64,000 nucleotides of DNA from Enterocloster clostridioformis (GTDB taxonomy: Bacteria; Bacillota; Clostridia; Lachnospirales; Lachnospiraceae): the NCBI RefSeq assembly GCF_020297485.1, contig NZ_JAIWZC010000001.1:2480001-2544000 (forward strand). Reading direction: 5' to 3'. Shown here piece after piece: positions 8,740 through 17,738 of the stretch. Under the pieces are notes generated by a model. It was not told the DNA's origin and made no database searches. It saw only the letters and a list, made by a program, of their open reading frames with translations. Both the position numbers and the translations under genes were made by a program. Positions within the stretch are counted from its first letter, which is position 1; every line of letters begins with the position of its first letter.

Positions 8740-9426
8740 CTACGGCTGTTGCAATGAAAGCCTTCCGGTCTCAAAGAGGCCGATGACATCTGTAAGACTG
8801 TCACAGCAGGCAGTGAGCAGCTTGCGGATTTCTTCATCCGGCTGGTCCTGGTCAGGAATCATCACAGGATTAAAACCGCCTGCCGCGGCCGCTTTGATTC
8901 CGTTAAAGCTGTCTTCCAGGACAACGCATGCCTCCGGCTCCACCCCCAGCCGCCGGGCTGCCAGCAGGAAGATGGCCGGGTTTGGCTTTGCTTCCTTTAC
9001 CATGTCCCCGTATATGTAATCGTCGAAATAGTTTTCCACCCCGGCTCCCCTGACATTGCCCTGGGTCCAGCTTTCACTGCTGGCCGTGGCCACGGCCGTC
9101 TTAATGTTGTGGCCCTTCAGGTATATAAGCAGTTCCTTAAGGCCCTTTTTTACCGGGACACCGTGCTGTGCAATCCAGCGGTAGGAGTATTGGCGCTTTT
9201 CTTCCCGGAAACGGTCATAGTCCTTCATGGCGTCCTCACCGAACTGCTGCGTGCAGACCTGTTTTACCTTGTCTGGTTTGCATCCCCGGATTCCCCGAAG
9301 GAAATTGCCGTCCACATGGATTCCGTATTTAGGTCCTACCTCAAACCAGGAGGTGGCGGCCAGACTTTCCGTGTCAAACATAAGTCCGTCCTGGTCGAAA
9401 ATGACTGCTTGAATTGGTTTTGGCAT
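8740..9426 (-). CDS. HAD-superfamily sugar-phosphatase or beta-phosphoglucomutase-like hydrolase
   Basis: A 228-residue HAD protein. Motif I is FDQDGLMFDTE (nucleophile Asp plus acid/base Asp), motif II the Thr/Ser in VATASSESW, motif III a Lys in KEAKPNPAIF, and motif IV VLEDSFNGIKAA. The DxDGxxxDTE form and the helical cap place it in the subgroup with beta-phosphoglucomutase and small sugar phosphatases. Exact substrate unknown. The ribosome site is AAGGAGAA before the ATG at 9426. Confidence 0.9.
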   Translation of the reverse strand: MPKPIQAVIFDQDGLMFDTESLAATSWFEVGPKYGIHVDGNFLRGIRGCKPDKVKQVCTQQFGEDAMKDYDRFREEKRQYSYRWIAQHGVPVKKGLKELLIYLKGHNIKTAVATASSESWTQGNVRGAGVENYFDDYIYGDMVKEAKPNPAIFLLAARRLGVEPEACVVLEDSFNGIKAAAAGGFNPVMIPDQDQPDEEIRKLLTACCDSLTDVIGLFETGRLSLQQP

Positions 9427-9486
9427 TTATCTGTTCTCCTTAATAGGTGATAATCAGTCTTCCGTCTCATTTGCCAAGGCGCGGCC

Positions 9487-9517
9487 GGCCCTGATTTGGC
9501 TGTGTTCCATCAGGGCC
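9487..9517. other. Stem-loop between rubrerythrin and HAD genes
   Basis: GGCCCTGAT and ATCAGGGCC form a perfect 9-bp stem with a 13-nt loop, 70 bp downstream of the rubrerythrin stop on the minus strand. No T tract follows on either strand, so intrinsic termination is doubtful. Confidence 0.4.
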
Positions 9518-9588
9518 CCGGGCTTTGCCTGCGTGGACATTATACCACCCACTCACCCTCTTTGTAAAATCTTATTTTGCCTGTCCCC

Positions 9589-10203
9589 CTACTTTGACCG
9601 ATTATTCTCCTTCAAATACCATGGCGCCAGCTCCCTGCGGGCAAAATAGCCCTGGTCGTGGCGGCAGACCGGACAGTACTGAGGGGGTTCTTCTCCTTCA
9701 TATATATATCCGCAGTTGGTGCAGATCCAGGTCTCCTTCTGCTGGCTGACATACAGGTTCCCGGCTCCCAGCAGGTCTGCCAGATACCGGAAACGCTCTC
9801 CGTGGGTCTTCTCAATCTCCGCAATCATACGGAAGGTGGCTGCAATCTGGGAAAATCCTTCCTTCTGCGCAATGTCCCCAAAGGATTTGTACACCACGTC
9901 ATGCTCCTCGTATTCGTTGTGGGCCGCCGCATTCAGCTGGGCCAGGGTGTTCTTTTCCAAATCCACCGGATAACCTCCGTCTATGAATATGGTTTCCTTA
10001 TCCAGCGGCTTCAGATAATCATAAAATATTTCCGCATGCTCCTTTTCCTGGTCCGCGGTGTAGGAAAATACCGCCTCCACCATGGGCATCTTCTGCTCCT
10101 TTGCCAGCCCCGCCGCAAAGGTATAGCGGTTTCTGGCCTGGCTCTCTCCGGCAAAGGCTCTCATAAGGTTTTTAGCTGTCTCGCTGGTTTTAAAATCAGT
10201 CAT
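9589..10203 (-). CDS. rbr: Rubrerythrin
   Basis: Non-haem iron peroxidase that reduces H2O2 in anaerobes. The N-terminal ferritin-like di-iron domain has AFAGESQARNRYTFAA and the Glu/His helices EKEHAEIFYDYL and IAEIEKTHGERF. The C-terminal rubredoxin domain has CTNCGYIYEGEEPPQYCPVC, four Cys for one iron. The start is the ATG at 10203, which has a strong AGGAGGA site; the frame is open 31 codons further upstream but without family similarity. 204 residues. Confidence 0.95.
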   Translation of the reverse strand: MTDFKTSETAKNLMRAFAGESQARNRYTFAAGLAKEQKMPMVEAVFSYTADQEKEHAEIFYDYLKPLDKETIFIDGGYPVDLEKNTLAQLNAAAHNEYEEHDVVYKSFGDIAQKEGFSQIAATFRMIAEIEKTHGERFRYLADLLGAGNLYVSQQKETWICTNCGYIYEGEEPPQYCPVCRHDQGYFARRELAPWYLKENNRSK

Positions 10204-10302
10204 GGATTCTCCTCCTAAATTATATATGAAAACAGTGTGACATATGGTCATTCCTACTATTCCCATTTTCCTCTCTTTTATTCCCATTTCTGCCAATAGT
10301 CC

Positions 10303-10331
10303 TTGTATTTATGCCTGCTTCATGGTATAAT
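10303..10331 (+). promoter_or_regulatory. Promoter of the Lys-tailed XRE gene
   Basis: TTGTAT (10303-10308), 17-bp spacer, perfect TATAAT (10326-10331). Transcription would start near 10338, about 63 nt before the ATG at 10401. Confidence 0.7.
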
Positions 10332-10400
10332 CCATTTACTGATAATATCCATCAAAAAGCCCGGTTTTACGGACTCTAAAAGCCAAAAGGAGGATAAGCC

Positions 10401-10811
10401 ATGATACGCTATGACCGGCTGTGGGCAACCATGCAGGCCCAGGGCATGACACAGTACAGACTGATCAAACACTACAATTTCAGTGCGGGCCAGATAGGAC
10501 GGCTGAAAAAAAACATGCATGTATCCACCCACACCCTGGATACCCTCTGCACACTGCTGGGCTGTGATATCAGCGATATCATAGAGTACATCCCGGAGGG
10601 GCAGCCCGCCCCGGAGGAACAGCCAGTCTCCGAAGTTGCCTCCGCAGAAAAGGAAGCTTCCTCCAAATCCAGGAAATCAGACTCTCCCAAAGGCGATAAA
10701 CCCAAGAAATCCGAACCAAAAAAATCCTCAAAATCAAAAAAGAGCGATAAAAAGGCTGCAAAAGACGGGAAAGAGGGCAAGAAGGGGAAGGAAGGCAAGA
10801 AAAACAAGTAA
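10401..10811 (+). CDS. XRE-family HTH protein with a long Lys/Ser-rich tail
   Basis: 136 residues. Residues 1-65 form a typical small XRE domain (MIRYDRLWATMQAQGMTQYR, then GQIGRLKKN and LCTLLGCDISDIIEY). Residues 66-136 are low complexity: a short Pro/Glu stretch, then Lys/Ser/Gly-rich sequence like histone H1-type tails. The ribosome site AAAAGGAGG precedes the ATG. The tail could add non-specific DNA or RNA binding; that is inference. Divergent from rubrerythrin. Confidence 0.85.
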   Translation: MIRYDRLWATMQAQGMTQYRLIKHYNFSAGQIGRLKKNMHVSTHTLDTLCTLLGCDISDIIEYIPEGQPAPEEQPVSEVASAEKEASSKSRKSDSPKGDKPKKSEPKKSSKSKKSDKKAAKDGKEGKKGKEGKKNK

Positions 10812-10826
10812 ACATTCAGCTATATC

Positions 10827-10869
10827 AACAGATGGAGCGGAAATTTTCAATCATTTCACTCCGTCTGTT
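10827..10869 (+). terminator. Probable terminator after the Lys-tailed XRE gene
   Basis: AACAGATGGAG (10827-10837) pairs with CTCCGTCTGTT (10859-10869) over 11 bp with one wobble. The loop is 21 nt, and a T-rich tail (ATTTATTTT) follows. Confidence 0.6.
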
Positions 10870-10986
10870 ATTTATTTTCCACCTTTTTGTGAGATTGTCG
10901 GATTTACTTTCCCCACCCAAATGCTAAAATTAAGTTATGAAAAACGTGGCGCAGCAAAAAAATATGTTTAAGGGAGGAATGTTCAT

Positions 10987-12117
10987 ATGAGAAAATTTCA
11001 AAAGGCAACCGCAGTCATCATGGCAGCAGCCCTGGCAGCCACCGGCTGCAGCGCAGGCGGAACAAAGACCAGCGCCCCGCAGCAGCCTTCCGGCACAGAG
11101 GCAGCCAAGACAGAGGCAGCAGCCGGCGCTGATAAGACAGAGGCTGCCAAGGATACTGCTTCCGGTGAAGAGGAGCCTGTGCTGGTGGTCTATACAGCCA
11201 GAAGCGAGGCCCTGAACAACGCCGTGATTCCTGAATTTGAGAAGGATACGGGAATCAAGGTAGAGGTGGTGGTGGCAGGCACCGGCGAGCTGTTAAAGAG
11301 AGCCCAGTCTGAAAAGGATAACCCCCTGGGCGATATCTTCTGGGTAGCTGACCAGACCATGCTCTCCTCCTCCAAAGAACTGTTTATGGAGTATTTTTCC
11401 CCTGAGGATGAAAACATGCTGGATGCGTTCCGCAATACCACCGGCTATTTCACCCCTGCATTTGCAGACCCAACGGTCATGATTGTCAATAAGGACTTAA
11501 AGGGTGACATGAAAATTGACGGCTTTGAGGATTTGCTGAACCCTGAGTTAAAGGGCAAGATTGCATTCGGCGACCCTGTAAACTCCAGTTCCGCCTTCCA
11601 GTCCCTGTTAGCCATGCTCTATGGCATGGGCAAGGACGGAGACCCGTTATCTGACCAGGCATGGGATTATGTGGACCAGTTCATCGCAAACCTGGACGGC
11701 AAGATGGCCAACAGCTCCAGCCAGGTATATAAGGGCGTTGCGGAGGGCGAGTATGTGGTGGGCCTGACCTGGGAAGATCCGGCTGCCAACTATGTGAAGG
11801 AAGGCGCCGCGGTTGAGGTGGTATTCCCCAAAGAGGGCGCCATATTCCCCGGCGAGTCCGTACAAATTTTAAAGGACTGCAAGCATCCTGAAAATGCAAA
11901 GAAATTTGTGGACTATATGCTCTCCGAGAAGATTCAGAACGCAGTGGGCTCCAACCTGACTGTAAGGCCCCTCAGAAAGGATGCCAAGCTGGCTGACTAC
12001 ATGACGCCTCAGTCTGAAATCAAACTGTTTGATAGCTACGACGAGGGCTGGGTGGCTGAGCACAAGACGGAAATTACCAACCTCTTCAGCGAGCATATGG
12101 AGACATCCATGGACTAA
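10987..12117 (+). CDS. ABC transporter substrate-binding lipoprotein (AfuA/FbpA type), locus 1
   Basis: 376 residues. A lipoprotein signal (AAALAATGCSAGG, Cys about 21) is followed by an Ala/Glu/Thr-rich linker. The mature type II binding protein begins VLVVYTARSEALNNAVIPEFEKDTGI. GELLKRAQSEKDNPLGDIFW and FGDPVNSSSAF are typical of the Fe3+/AfuA-like family. First gene of an SBP-ATPase-permease-HK-RR cluster. The family includes ferric-iron binders and hexose-phosphate binders (AfuA, HptA). The linked YesM/YesN system favours a sugar phosphate or other organic phosphate, but that is inference. Confidence 0.9.
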   Translation: MRKFQKATAVIMAAALAATGCSAGGTKTSAPQQPSGTEAAKTEAAAGADKTEAAKDTASGEEEPVLVVYTARSEALNNAVIPEFEKDTGIKVEVVVAGTGELLKRAQSEKDNPLGDIFWVADQTMLSSSKELFMEYFSPEDENMLDAFRNTTGYFTPAFADPTVMIVNKDLKGDMKIDGFEDLLNPELKGKIAFGDPVNSSSAFQSLLAMLYGMGKDGDPLSDQAWDYVDQFIANLDGKMANSSSQVYKGVAEGEYVVGLTWEDPAANYVKEGAAVEVVFPKEGAIFPGESVQILKDCKHPENAKKFVDYMLSEKIQNAVGSNLTVRPLRKDAKLADYMTPQSEIKLFDSYDEGWVAEHKTEITNLFSEHMETSMD

Positions 12118-12170
12118 CTCTTTGCCCGCCCATCTGACAGAACACACGGCACCGGCATGACCATGCCTCC

Positions 12171-12261
12171 AAAGGACTGCCCATTACGCTGACCACATGA
12201 TTCCATCACCGCGCATCACCTCTTGGCGGTCTGAAACGGTCAGATACGGCAGTCCTTTTTT
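12171..12261 (+). terminator. Large two-tier hairpin between SBP and ATPase genes
   Basis: AAAGGACTGCC (12171-12181) is perfectly complementary to GGCAGTCCTTT (12248-12258), followed by more T. Inside, CTGACC (12189-12194) pairs with GGTCAG (12238-12243). The layout fits partial termination after the SBP gene, giving more SBP than transporter mRNA. Confidence 0.7.
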
Positions 12262-12298
12262 CTTCGCAAAAACAAAAAAACAAGGAGGGTTACAAACC

Positions 12299-13399
12299 AT
12301 GAGTGTAGCTATCAGCATTGAAAATGTAATCAAACGGTTCGGAAAGGATACCATTATAAACGGCCTGTCCTTAGACATAAGGCCCGGTGAATTCTTCACC
12401 CTCTTAGGGCCTTCCGGATGCGGCAAAACCACCCTGCTGCGCATGATTATCGGATTCAATTCCATTGAGGGCGGTGAAATCAAGATTGACGGCAAGGTCA
12501 TCAACAACATCCCCACCAACAAGAGAAACATGGGCATGGTGTTCCAGAACTACGCCATTTTCCCCCACATGTCAGTCCGGGACAATGTAGCCTTCGGCCT
12601 TAAGAACCGCAAGGTTCCCCAGGACCAGATCGAGTCCCAGGTGGACGAAATCCTGAAGGTGGTAAAGATTGACCACCTGAAAAAGCGAATGCCCTCCAAG
12701 CTGTCCGGCGGCCAGCAGCAGCGTGTGGCCCTGGCCAGAGCCATTGTCATCCACCCGGAGGTGCTGCTCATGGACGAACCCCTGTCCAACCTGGACGCAA
12801 AGCTGAGGGTTGAGATGAGGAACGCCATCAAGCGCATCCAGCAGCAGGTGGGCATCACCACCATATATGTGACCCATGACCAGGAGGAGGCCCTGGCTGT
12901 GTCGGACCGCATCGCGGTCATGAACGGCGGCGTCATACAGCAGATTGACACCCCCAAAAACGTATACCAGCGGCCCTCCAACATCTTCGTGTCCACCTTC
13001 ATCGGACTGTCCAACATCATGGACGGGCGCATTGAGGCAAAGGACGGACAGACATTTCTTCACATCGGGGATTACAGCGTGCCCATGGAGAACCTTTCCC
13101 GCAGCGCGGACGACGGCCAGGCCGTGAAGGTGTCCATCCGGCCGGAGGAATTCATCATCAACCGGGAGGGCAGCGACGGCATACCTGCCGTTGTGCGAAG
13201 CAGCGTATTCCTCGGCATCACCACCCACTACTTTGTGGAGACCGCAGACGGCAGGGAGATGGAGGTTATACAAAACTCCGATATCTGGGATATCATCCCG
13301 GACCACACCCCCATTCGTCTGGGCGTACAGCCCCATAAAATCAACGTGTTCACTGAGGACGGAAGTCATAGCCTTATTGTCAGGAGGGACCATTCATGA
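12299..13399 (+). CDS. ABC transporter ATP-binding protein (PotA/FbpC/AfuC type), locus 1
   Basis: Energises import through the permease encoded next. 366 residues with Walker A GPSGCGKTT, Q-loop NYAIF, signature LSGGQQQR, Walker B VLLMDEP, the LSNLDAKLR D-loop and switch H in YVTHDQEEAL. A TOBE-like C-terminal regulatory domain follows (VKVSIRPEEFIIN). The start at 12299 has a consensus AAGGAGGG; the frame is open further upstream, but that part runs through the intergenic hairpin. The stop overlaps the permease start by 4 bp (ATGA). Confidence 0.95.
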   Translation: MSVAISIENVIKRFGKDTIINGLSLDIRPGEFFTLLGPSGCGKTTLLRMIIGFNSIEGGEIKIDGKVINNIPTNKRNMGMVFQNYAIFPHMSVRDNVAFGLKNRKVPQDQIESQVDEILKVVKIDHLKKRMPSKLSGGQQQRVALARAIVIHPEVLLMDEPLSNLDAKLRVEMRNAIKRIQQQVGITTIYVTHDQEEALAVSDRIAVMNGGVIQQIDTPKNVYQRPSNIFVSTFIGLSNIMDGRIEAKDGQTFLHIGDYSVPMENLSRSADDGQAVKVSIRPEEFIINREGSDGIPAVVRSSVFLGITTHYFVETADGREMEVIQNSDIWDIIPDHTPIRLGVQPHKINVFTEDGSHSLIVRRDHS

Positions 13400-15060
13400 G
13401 ATATGCGGGAGAGAAAAAATTAAATATATGGGTTGCAATGGCACTGGGAATCCTGGCCCTGTTCCTTCTCTTCGTGGTCTATCCCCTGGTGCTGGTGCTC
13501 TATAAAAGCGTCCTTTCTGAGGACGGAAACTTAAGCTTTGCCTATTTCACCAAATTCTTCGCAAGAAAATACTACTGGAGCACCCTGGTGAACAGCTTCA
13601 AGGTCACCATTGTCTCCACCCTGGTGGCCGCCGTTCTGGGACTGGCCATGGCCTATGTGCTGAGGAGCGTGCAGATTAAGGGAAGCAAATACCTGAACAT
13701 CCTGATTGTCATTTCCTACCTGTCTCCGCCTTTCATCGGGGCCTATGCCTGGATTCAGCTGTTAGGGCGGAACGGATTCTTCACCAAAATACTCAACAGC
13801 CTCTTTCACATAAAGCTGGGCGGCATCTATGGTTTTGCGGGCATCGTGCTGGTATTCTCCCTCCAGTCCTTCCCTCTGGTGTACATGTACATATCCGGCG
13901 CCCTGAAGAACCTGGACAATTCCCTGAACGAGGCAGCCGAAAGCCTTGGCTGTACCGCATTCCAGAGGGTGACGCGGATCATCGTCCCGCTGGTGATGCC
14001 CACTATGCTGGCCAGCTCCCTGCTGGTGTTCATGCGCGTGTTCTCTGACTTTGGTACTCCCATGCTCATCGGAGAGGGCTATAAGACCTTTCCGGTGCTG
14101 ATTTACAGTCAGTTCATGGGGGAGGTCAGCACGGACGACCATTTTGCCGCCGCACTCTGCGTCATTGTCATCGGCATTACTCTGGTCCTGTTCTTCCTCC
14201 AGCGCTATCTGGGCAGCCGCTTCACCTATTCCATGACTGCCTTAAAGCCCATGGCGGCGGAAAAATGCACCGGCACCCGCAACATCCTGTCCCACCTGTT
14301 CGTGTATGCGGTGGTGCTCATCGCCATCCTGCCACAGATTACGGTCATTGTCACATCCTTCCTGGCAACAGGCGGCGGAACGGTATACACCGGGGGCTTT
14401 TCCCTGGAAAACTACAGAAACACCCTGTTCTCCAAGAACAATAACACAGCTATCTTCAACACGTACCTGTTCGGAATATGCGCCATCGCCATCGTGGTGG
14501 TGTTTGGTATCCTCATATCCTATCTGACCGTCAGGAAGAGATCCTTCCTCACGGGCATCCTGGACACGGTGACCATGTTCCCCTACATCATCCCCGGCTC
14601 TGTCCTGGGTATCTCCTTCCTGTATGCGTTTAACAGCAAGCCCCTGCTGCTCAGCGGCACTGCCATTATCATCATCATATCCCTGTCCATACGGCGGATG
14701 CCCTACACCATACGTTCCAGCACCGCAATCATCGGCCAGATCAGTCCCAGCGTGGAGGAGGCAGCCATAAGCCTGGGATGCACCGAGACCAAATCCTTTG
14801 TGAAGGTGACGGTGCCCATGATGATGTCCGGCGTGCTCTCCGGGGCCATCATGAGCTGGATTACCCTGATCAGCGAGCTCAGTTCCTCCATTATCCTGTA
14901 TACCAGCAGAACCCAAACCCTGACAGTGGCCATCTACGCGGAGGTCATCCGGAGCAACTTCGGCAATGCCGCAGCCTACTCCACCATCCTGACCCTGACC
15001 AGTATCCTGTCCCTTCTGGTGTTCTTTAAAGTTACCGGCAGCAACGACATCAGCATTTAG
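13396..15060 (+). CDS. ABC transporter permease, fused double domain (FbpB/AfuB type), locus 1
   Basis: 554 residues with about 12 membrane helices in two homologous halves. Each half has an EAA loop contacting the ATPase: LNEAAESLGCTAFQRVTRIIVPLV and VEEAAISLGCTETKSFVKVTVPMM. Fused permeases of this kind are typical of Fe3+ and AfuB-like importers. Coupled to the ATPase gene by a 4-bp overlap. The downstream kinase gene starts 75 bp later. Confidence 0.95.
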   Translation: MRYAGEKKLNIWVAMALGILALFLLFVVYPLVLVLYKSVLSEDGNLSFAYFTKFFARKYYWSTLVNSFKVTIVSTLVAAVLGLAMAYVLRSVQIKGSKYLNILIVISYLSPPFIGAYAWIQLLGRNGFFTKILNSLFHIKLGGIYGFAGIVLVFSLQSFPLVYMYISGALKNLDNSLNEAAESLGCTAFQRVTRIIVPLVMPTMLASSLLVFMRVFSDFGTPMLIGEGYKTFPVLIYSQFMGEVSTDDHFAAALCVIVIGITLVLFFLQRYLGSRFTYSMTALKPMAAEKCTGTRNILSHLFVYAVVLIAILPQITVIVTSFLATGGGTVYTGGFSLENYRNTLFSKNNNTAIFNTYLFGICAIAIVVVFGILISYLTVRKRSFLTGILDTVTMFPYIIPGSVLGISFLYAFNSKPLLLSGTAIIIIISLSIRRMPYTIRSSTAIIGQISPSVEEAAISLGCTETKSFVKVTVPMMMSGVLSGAIMSWITLISELSSSIILYTSRTQTLTVAIYAEVIRSNFGNAAAYSTILTLTSILSLLVFFKVTGSNDISI

Positions 15061-15084
15061 TCTCTATCTATGATATAATAGGAG

Positions 15085-15109
15085 GTACAGTGTCCAAAGG
15101 GCACTGTAC
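15085..15109 (+). other. Stem-loop between permease and kinase genes
   Basis: GTACAGTGTCC (15085-15095) pairs with GGGCACTGTAC (15099-15109) around an AAA loop. No T tract follows, so it may be an mRNA processing or stability element rather than a terminator. A GGGAGG ribosome site follows at about 15122. Confidence 0.55.
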
Positions 15110-15135
15110 TTCACTACTTCCGGGAGGTACCCGCC

Positions 15136-16863
15136 ATGGCAGGCAACCAGTACAGGGATTATATCAAGCGTTCTTTCTTTAAATACGCAATCTCCATCAT
15201 CTCACTGCTCTTTGTGCTGATGGGGCTGTTTCTGTTCATCAATGTCCAGTGGATCAGCGTGGGAAGTAACCGTAAGAACAACGCCCTCCTGGCATCCATC
15301 CTGGACAGCCAGGTGACATCATATAAGGAAGGTTTGGAACACTTTTCCACGGATTACCGCTTTTGGGATGCCCTGAAGCAGGAAAATACAGATGCAGCCA
15401 CCCAGGTCAACCGGCTGCTCTACGGCTTTACCACGTCCCAGCCCATACGGAGTACCTTTGCCCTTACGGATACAGAGGGACGCATAGTGAGCTCCAGCCT
15501 TTTCGAGGGCAACCGCGCTATCTTCCTGAACAGCGCTGTCTATAAGAGCCTGGTGGAAAAAATGCAGGAAGCGCCTGCCCTGACCCACACCATGCCCAGC
15601 CGCCTGAATTTTGCCCACGGACAGGCCGGGGATCTGCTTTTGGCCCACTCCCTCGCGGACGCGGACGGTATCTGCGGATACCTGTTTTTCGATCTGATGG
15701 ACGAACAGATTTATGAGGCGGTGCGGGAATACCCCCTGGACGACGTGGTCATCACAGACCGGTACGACAACCTGATTTTTGCAGTGGGAAGGCAGAACGC
15801 AGATCCCATGGAGAAATATCCTGCCGGCAAATACAGGATGGACTGGCAGAAGGGTAATATTGTGAAGGTCAACAACAAGCATTACCATATACACAAGGAA
15901 GCCCTTCCTGAGAGCTCCCTGATTCTATACACACTGGTATCCATGGAATTCCAGCGCAGCCTTGTGACCTACGGCATTCTGTTTCTGGGGCTGGCCGGAA
16001 TTCTAATGGTCATCATGATTCCGCCCCTGACCCTGCGCATCACAAAAAAGAACCTGCAGGCCATTGACGAACTCCAGTCCTCGGTGGAGGAAATGGGGCG
16101 GGGAAATATGGACTACCGCTTAAAGAGCCAGGTTTTCGACGAATTCCAGATGCTCAACGACGCGTTCCGCAACATGGTGATTCAGCGCGAGGAGCTGATG
16201 CTTCACAACAACGAGCTGGCGGAGCGCAAGCGCATCATGGAAATCAAACAGCTGGAGGAACAGTTTAACCCTCATTTTATTTTCAATGTATTGGAAACAC
16301 TCCGCTATGAGATTGCCATTGACTCTCAGAAGGCCTCGGAAATGGTCATGGCCTTTGCCAACCTGATGCGCTACAGCATATATTACGGGAGCACCATCGT
16401 GCCCCTGCAGACCGACGTCGAATACATCAACGACTATCTCCTGCTCCAGAAGATGCGCTATAACCGCAGGCTGAATTACCATATCGACATCCCTGAGGAG
16501 CTGATGGATTTAAGGATTCCAAAGCTGCTCCTTCAGCCGGTGGTGGAGAATTCCCTGGTCCACGGAATGAAGGATAAGCACAGTGTATCCGTTACCATCA
16601 CGGCCCGTATGGAGGACAGTACCCTGGTGCTGTGCGTGGAGGACAACGGCAGCGGCATCAGCCGGGAAAAACTGACGGAGCTGCGGGAAGCCCTGGAGCA
16701 GGAGGATATTTACAGGGAACATATCGGATTATATAATTCCCACCGGGTGGTGCGGCTCCTCTACGGCCCTTCCTACGGCCTGACCATTGAGAGCTCCCCC
16801 GGAAACGGAACGCGGGTGAGCGTCACACTTCCCGCGGATATGGAGGAGGATACATATGTATAA
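15136..16863 (+). CDS. YesM/LytS-type sensor histidine kinase, locus 1
   Basis: 575 residues. A first membrane helix (about 14-37, FFKYAISIISLLFVLMGLFL) precedes an extracytoplasmic sensor of about 240 residues, a second helix (about 277-303) and a HAMP-like linker with ELQSSVEEMGRGNMDYRL. The His_kinase domain has EEQFNPHFIFNVLETLRYEI (phosphoacceptor His). The ATPase domain has QPVVENSLVHG (N box), VEDNGSGIS (G1) and GNGTRVSVTLP (G2). The stop overlaps the response regulator start by 8 bp. It probably senses the state of the linked importer or its binding protein. Confidence 0.93.
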   Translation: MAGNQYRDYIKRSFFKYAISIISLLFVLMGLFLFINVQWISVGSNRKNNALLASILDSQVTSYKEGLEHFSTDYRFWDALKQENTDAATQVNRLLYGFTTSQPIRSTFALTDTEGRIVSSSLFEGNRAIFLNSAVYKSLVEKMQEAPALTHTMPSRLNFAHGQAGDLLLAHSLADADGICGYLFFDLMDEQIYEAVREYPLDDVVITDRYDNLIFAVGRQNADPMEKYPAGKYRMDWQKGNIVKVNNKHYHIHKEALPESSLILYTLVSMEFQRSLVTYGILFLGLAGILMVIMIPPLTLRITKKNLQAIDELQSSVEEMGRGNMDYRLKSQVFDEFQMLNDAFRNMVIQREELMLHNNELAERKRIMEIKQLEEQFNPHFIFNVLETLRYEIAIDSQKASEMVMAFANLMRYSIYYGSTIVPLQTDVEYINDYLLLQKMRYNRRLNYHIDIPEELMDLRIPKLLLQPVVENSLVHGMKDKHSVSVTITARMEDSTLVLCVEDNGSGISREKLTELREALEQEDIYREHIGLYNSHRVVRLLYGPSYGLTIESSPGNGTRVSVTLPADMEEDTYV

Positions 16864-17653
16864 AGTCCTGATTGTGGAGGACGAGGACATCATACGCAAA
16901 GGCCTGCTGTTCATGGTAAACTGGCAGGACGCGGACTGCGTGGTGGTAGGGGAGGCAGCGGACGGACTGGAGGGACTGGAAAAAATCCGGGATACCAGCC
17001 CGGATATCGTGGTGGTGGACATCAACATGCCTGTAAAGGACGGCCTTTCCATGCTGGAGGACAGCATAGAAGAATACGGCTATGACGCCATCATCGTGTC
17101 CGGCTACAGCGATTTTGAGTACGCCAGGAAGGCTATCCGCCTGGGAGTCACGGAATACCTACTTAAGCCTGTGAATTTTAACGAGCTCTATGACGCTCTC
17201 GGAAAGATTAAAGCCAAGCAGCTGGCAGCGGCCAGGCTCAGGCATGAGATGAAGCAGCTGGACATGGAAAAACGGAAGTTAGGCATACTGGACGAGCCGG
17301 AAACAGGGGACAGCCCCGAAGGAAACCGCCATGTGGATCACATGATGGACTGCATCCGAAACCACTACAGCTCCCACCTGTCTCTTACGGATATCAGCGA
17401 ACAGTGCGGCATGTCCTGCACCTATCTGAACTCCAAGTTTAAAAGCTTCACCGGCTATACCTTCAACGACTATCTGAACCGCTACCGGATGCAGAAGGCC
17501 GTGGACCTGCTGAAGGAAAATAAATACAAGGTCTACGAAATTGCAGACCTTGTGGGCTTCTCGGATTATAAATATTTCATCAAAGTGTTTAAAAAATATG
17601 TGGGATGCTCTCCGGTCAAGTTCATGGAGGGCGGCGGCGCCGGAGGCTGGTAA
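16856..17653 (+). CDS. YesN-type response regulator (REC plus AraC HTH), locus 1
   Basis: 265 residues. The receiver domain has acidic pocket VEDEDI, phospho-acceptor Asp in DIVVVDINMPVKDG, Thr/Ser in VSGYSD and Lys in LLKPVN. A short linker leads to a C-terminal AraC-type double helix-turn-helix (SLTDISEQCGMSCTYLNSKF and VYEIADLVGFSDYKYFIKVFKKYVGCSP). The short REC-HTH form matches HptR/YesN-like regulators. The likely target is its own transporter operon. Confidence 0.93.
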   Translation: MYKVLIVEDEDIIRKGLLFMVNWQDADCVVVGEAADGLEGLEKIRDTSPDIVVVDINMPVKDGLSMLEDSIEEYGYDAIIVSGYSDFEYARKAIRLGVTEYLLKPVNFNELYDALGKIKAKQLAAARLRHEMKQLDMEKRKLGILDEPETGDSPEGNRHVDHMMDCIRNHYSSHLSLTDISEQCGMSCTYLNSKFKSFTGYTFNDYLNRYRMQKAVDLLKENKYKVYEIADLVGFSDYKYFIKVFKKYVGCSPVKFMEGGGAGGW

Positions 17654-17738
17654 TCAGGCGAATGGGCCGGTATTCCTCTTCCAGAATACCGCTGTTGAGC
17701 TGGCTTACATTATATTATCTGGTAAATCCATTGTCTAT

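Noticed and set aside
9487..9517. Stem-loop as the rubrerythrin terminator
   Set aside because: The stem is perfect but no T tract follows on either strand, so it is listed only as a stem-loop.
12197..12298. N-terminal extension of the locus 1 ATPase
   Set aside because: It runs through the intercistronic hairpin and T tract; the ATG at 12299 has AAGGAGGG and matches the family start.
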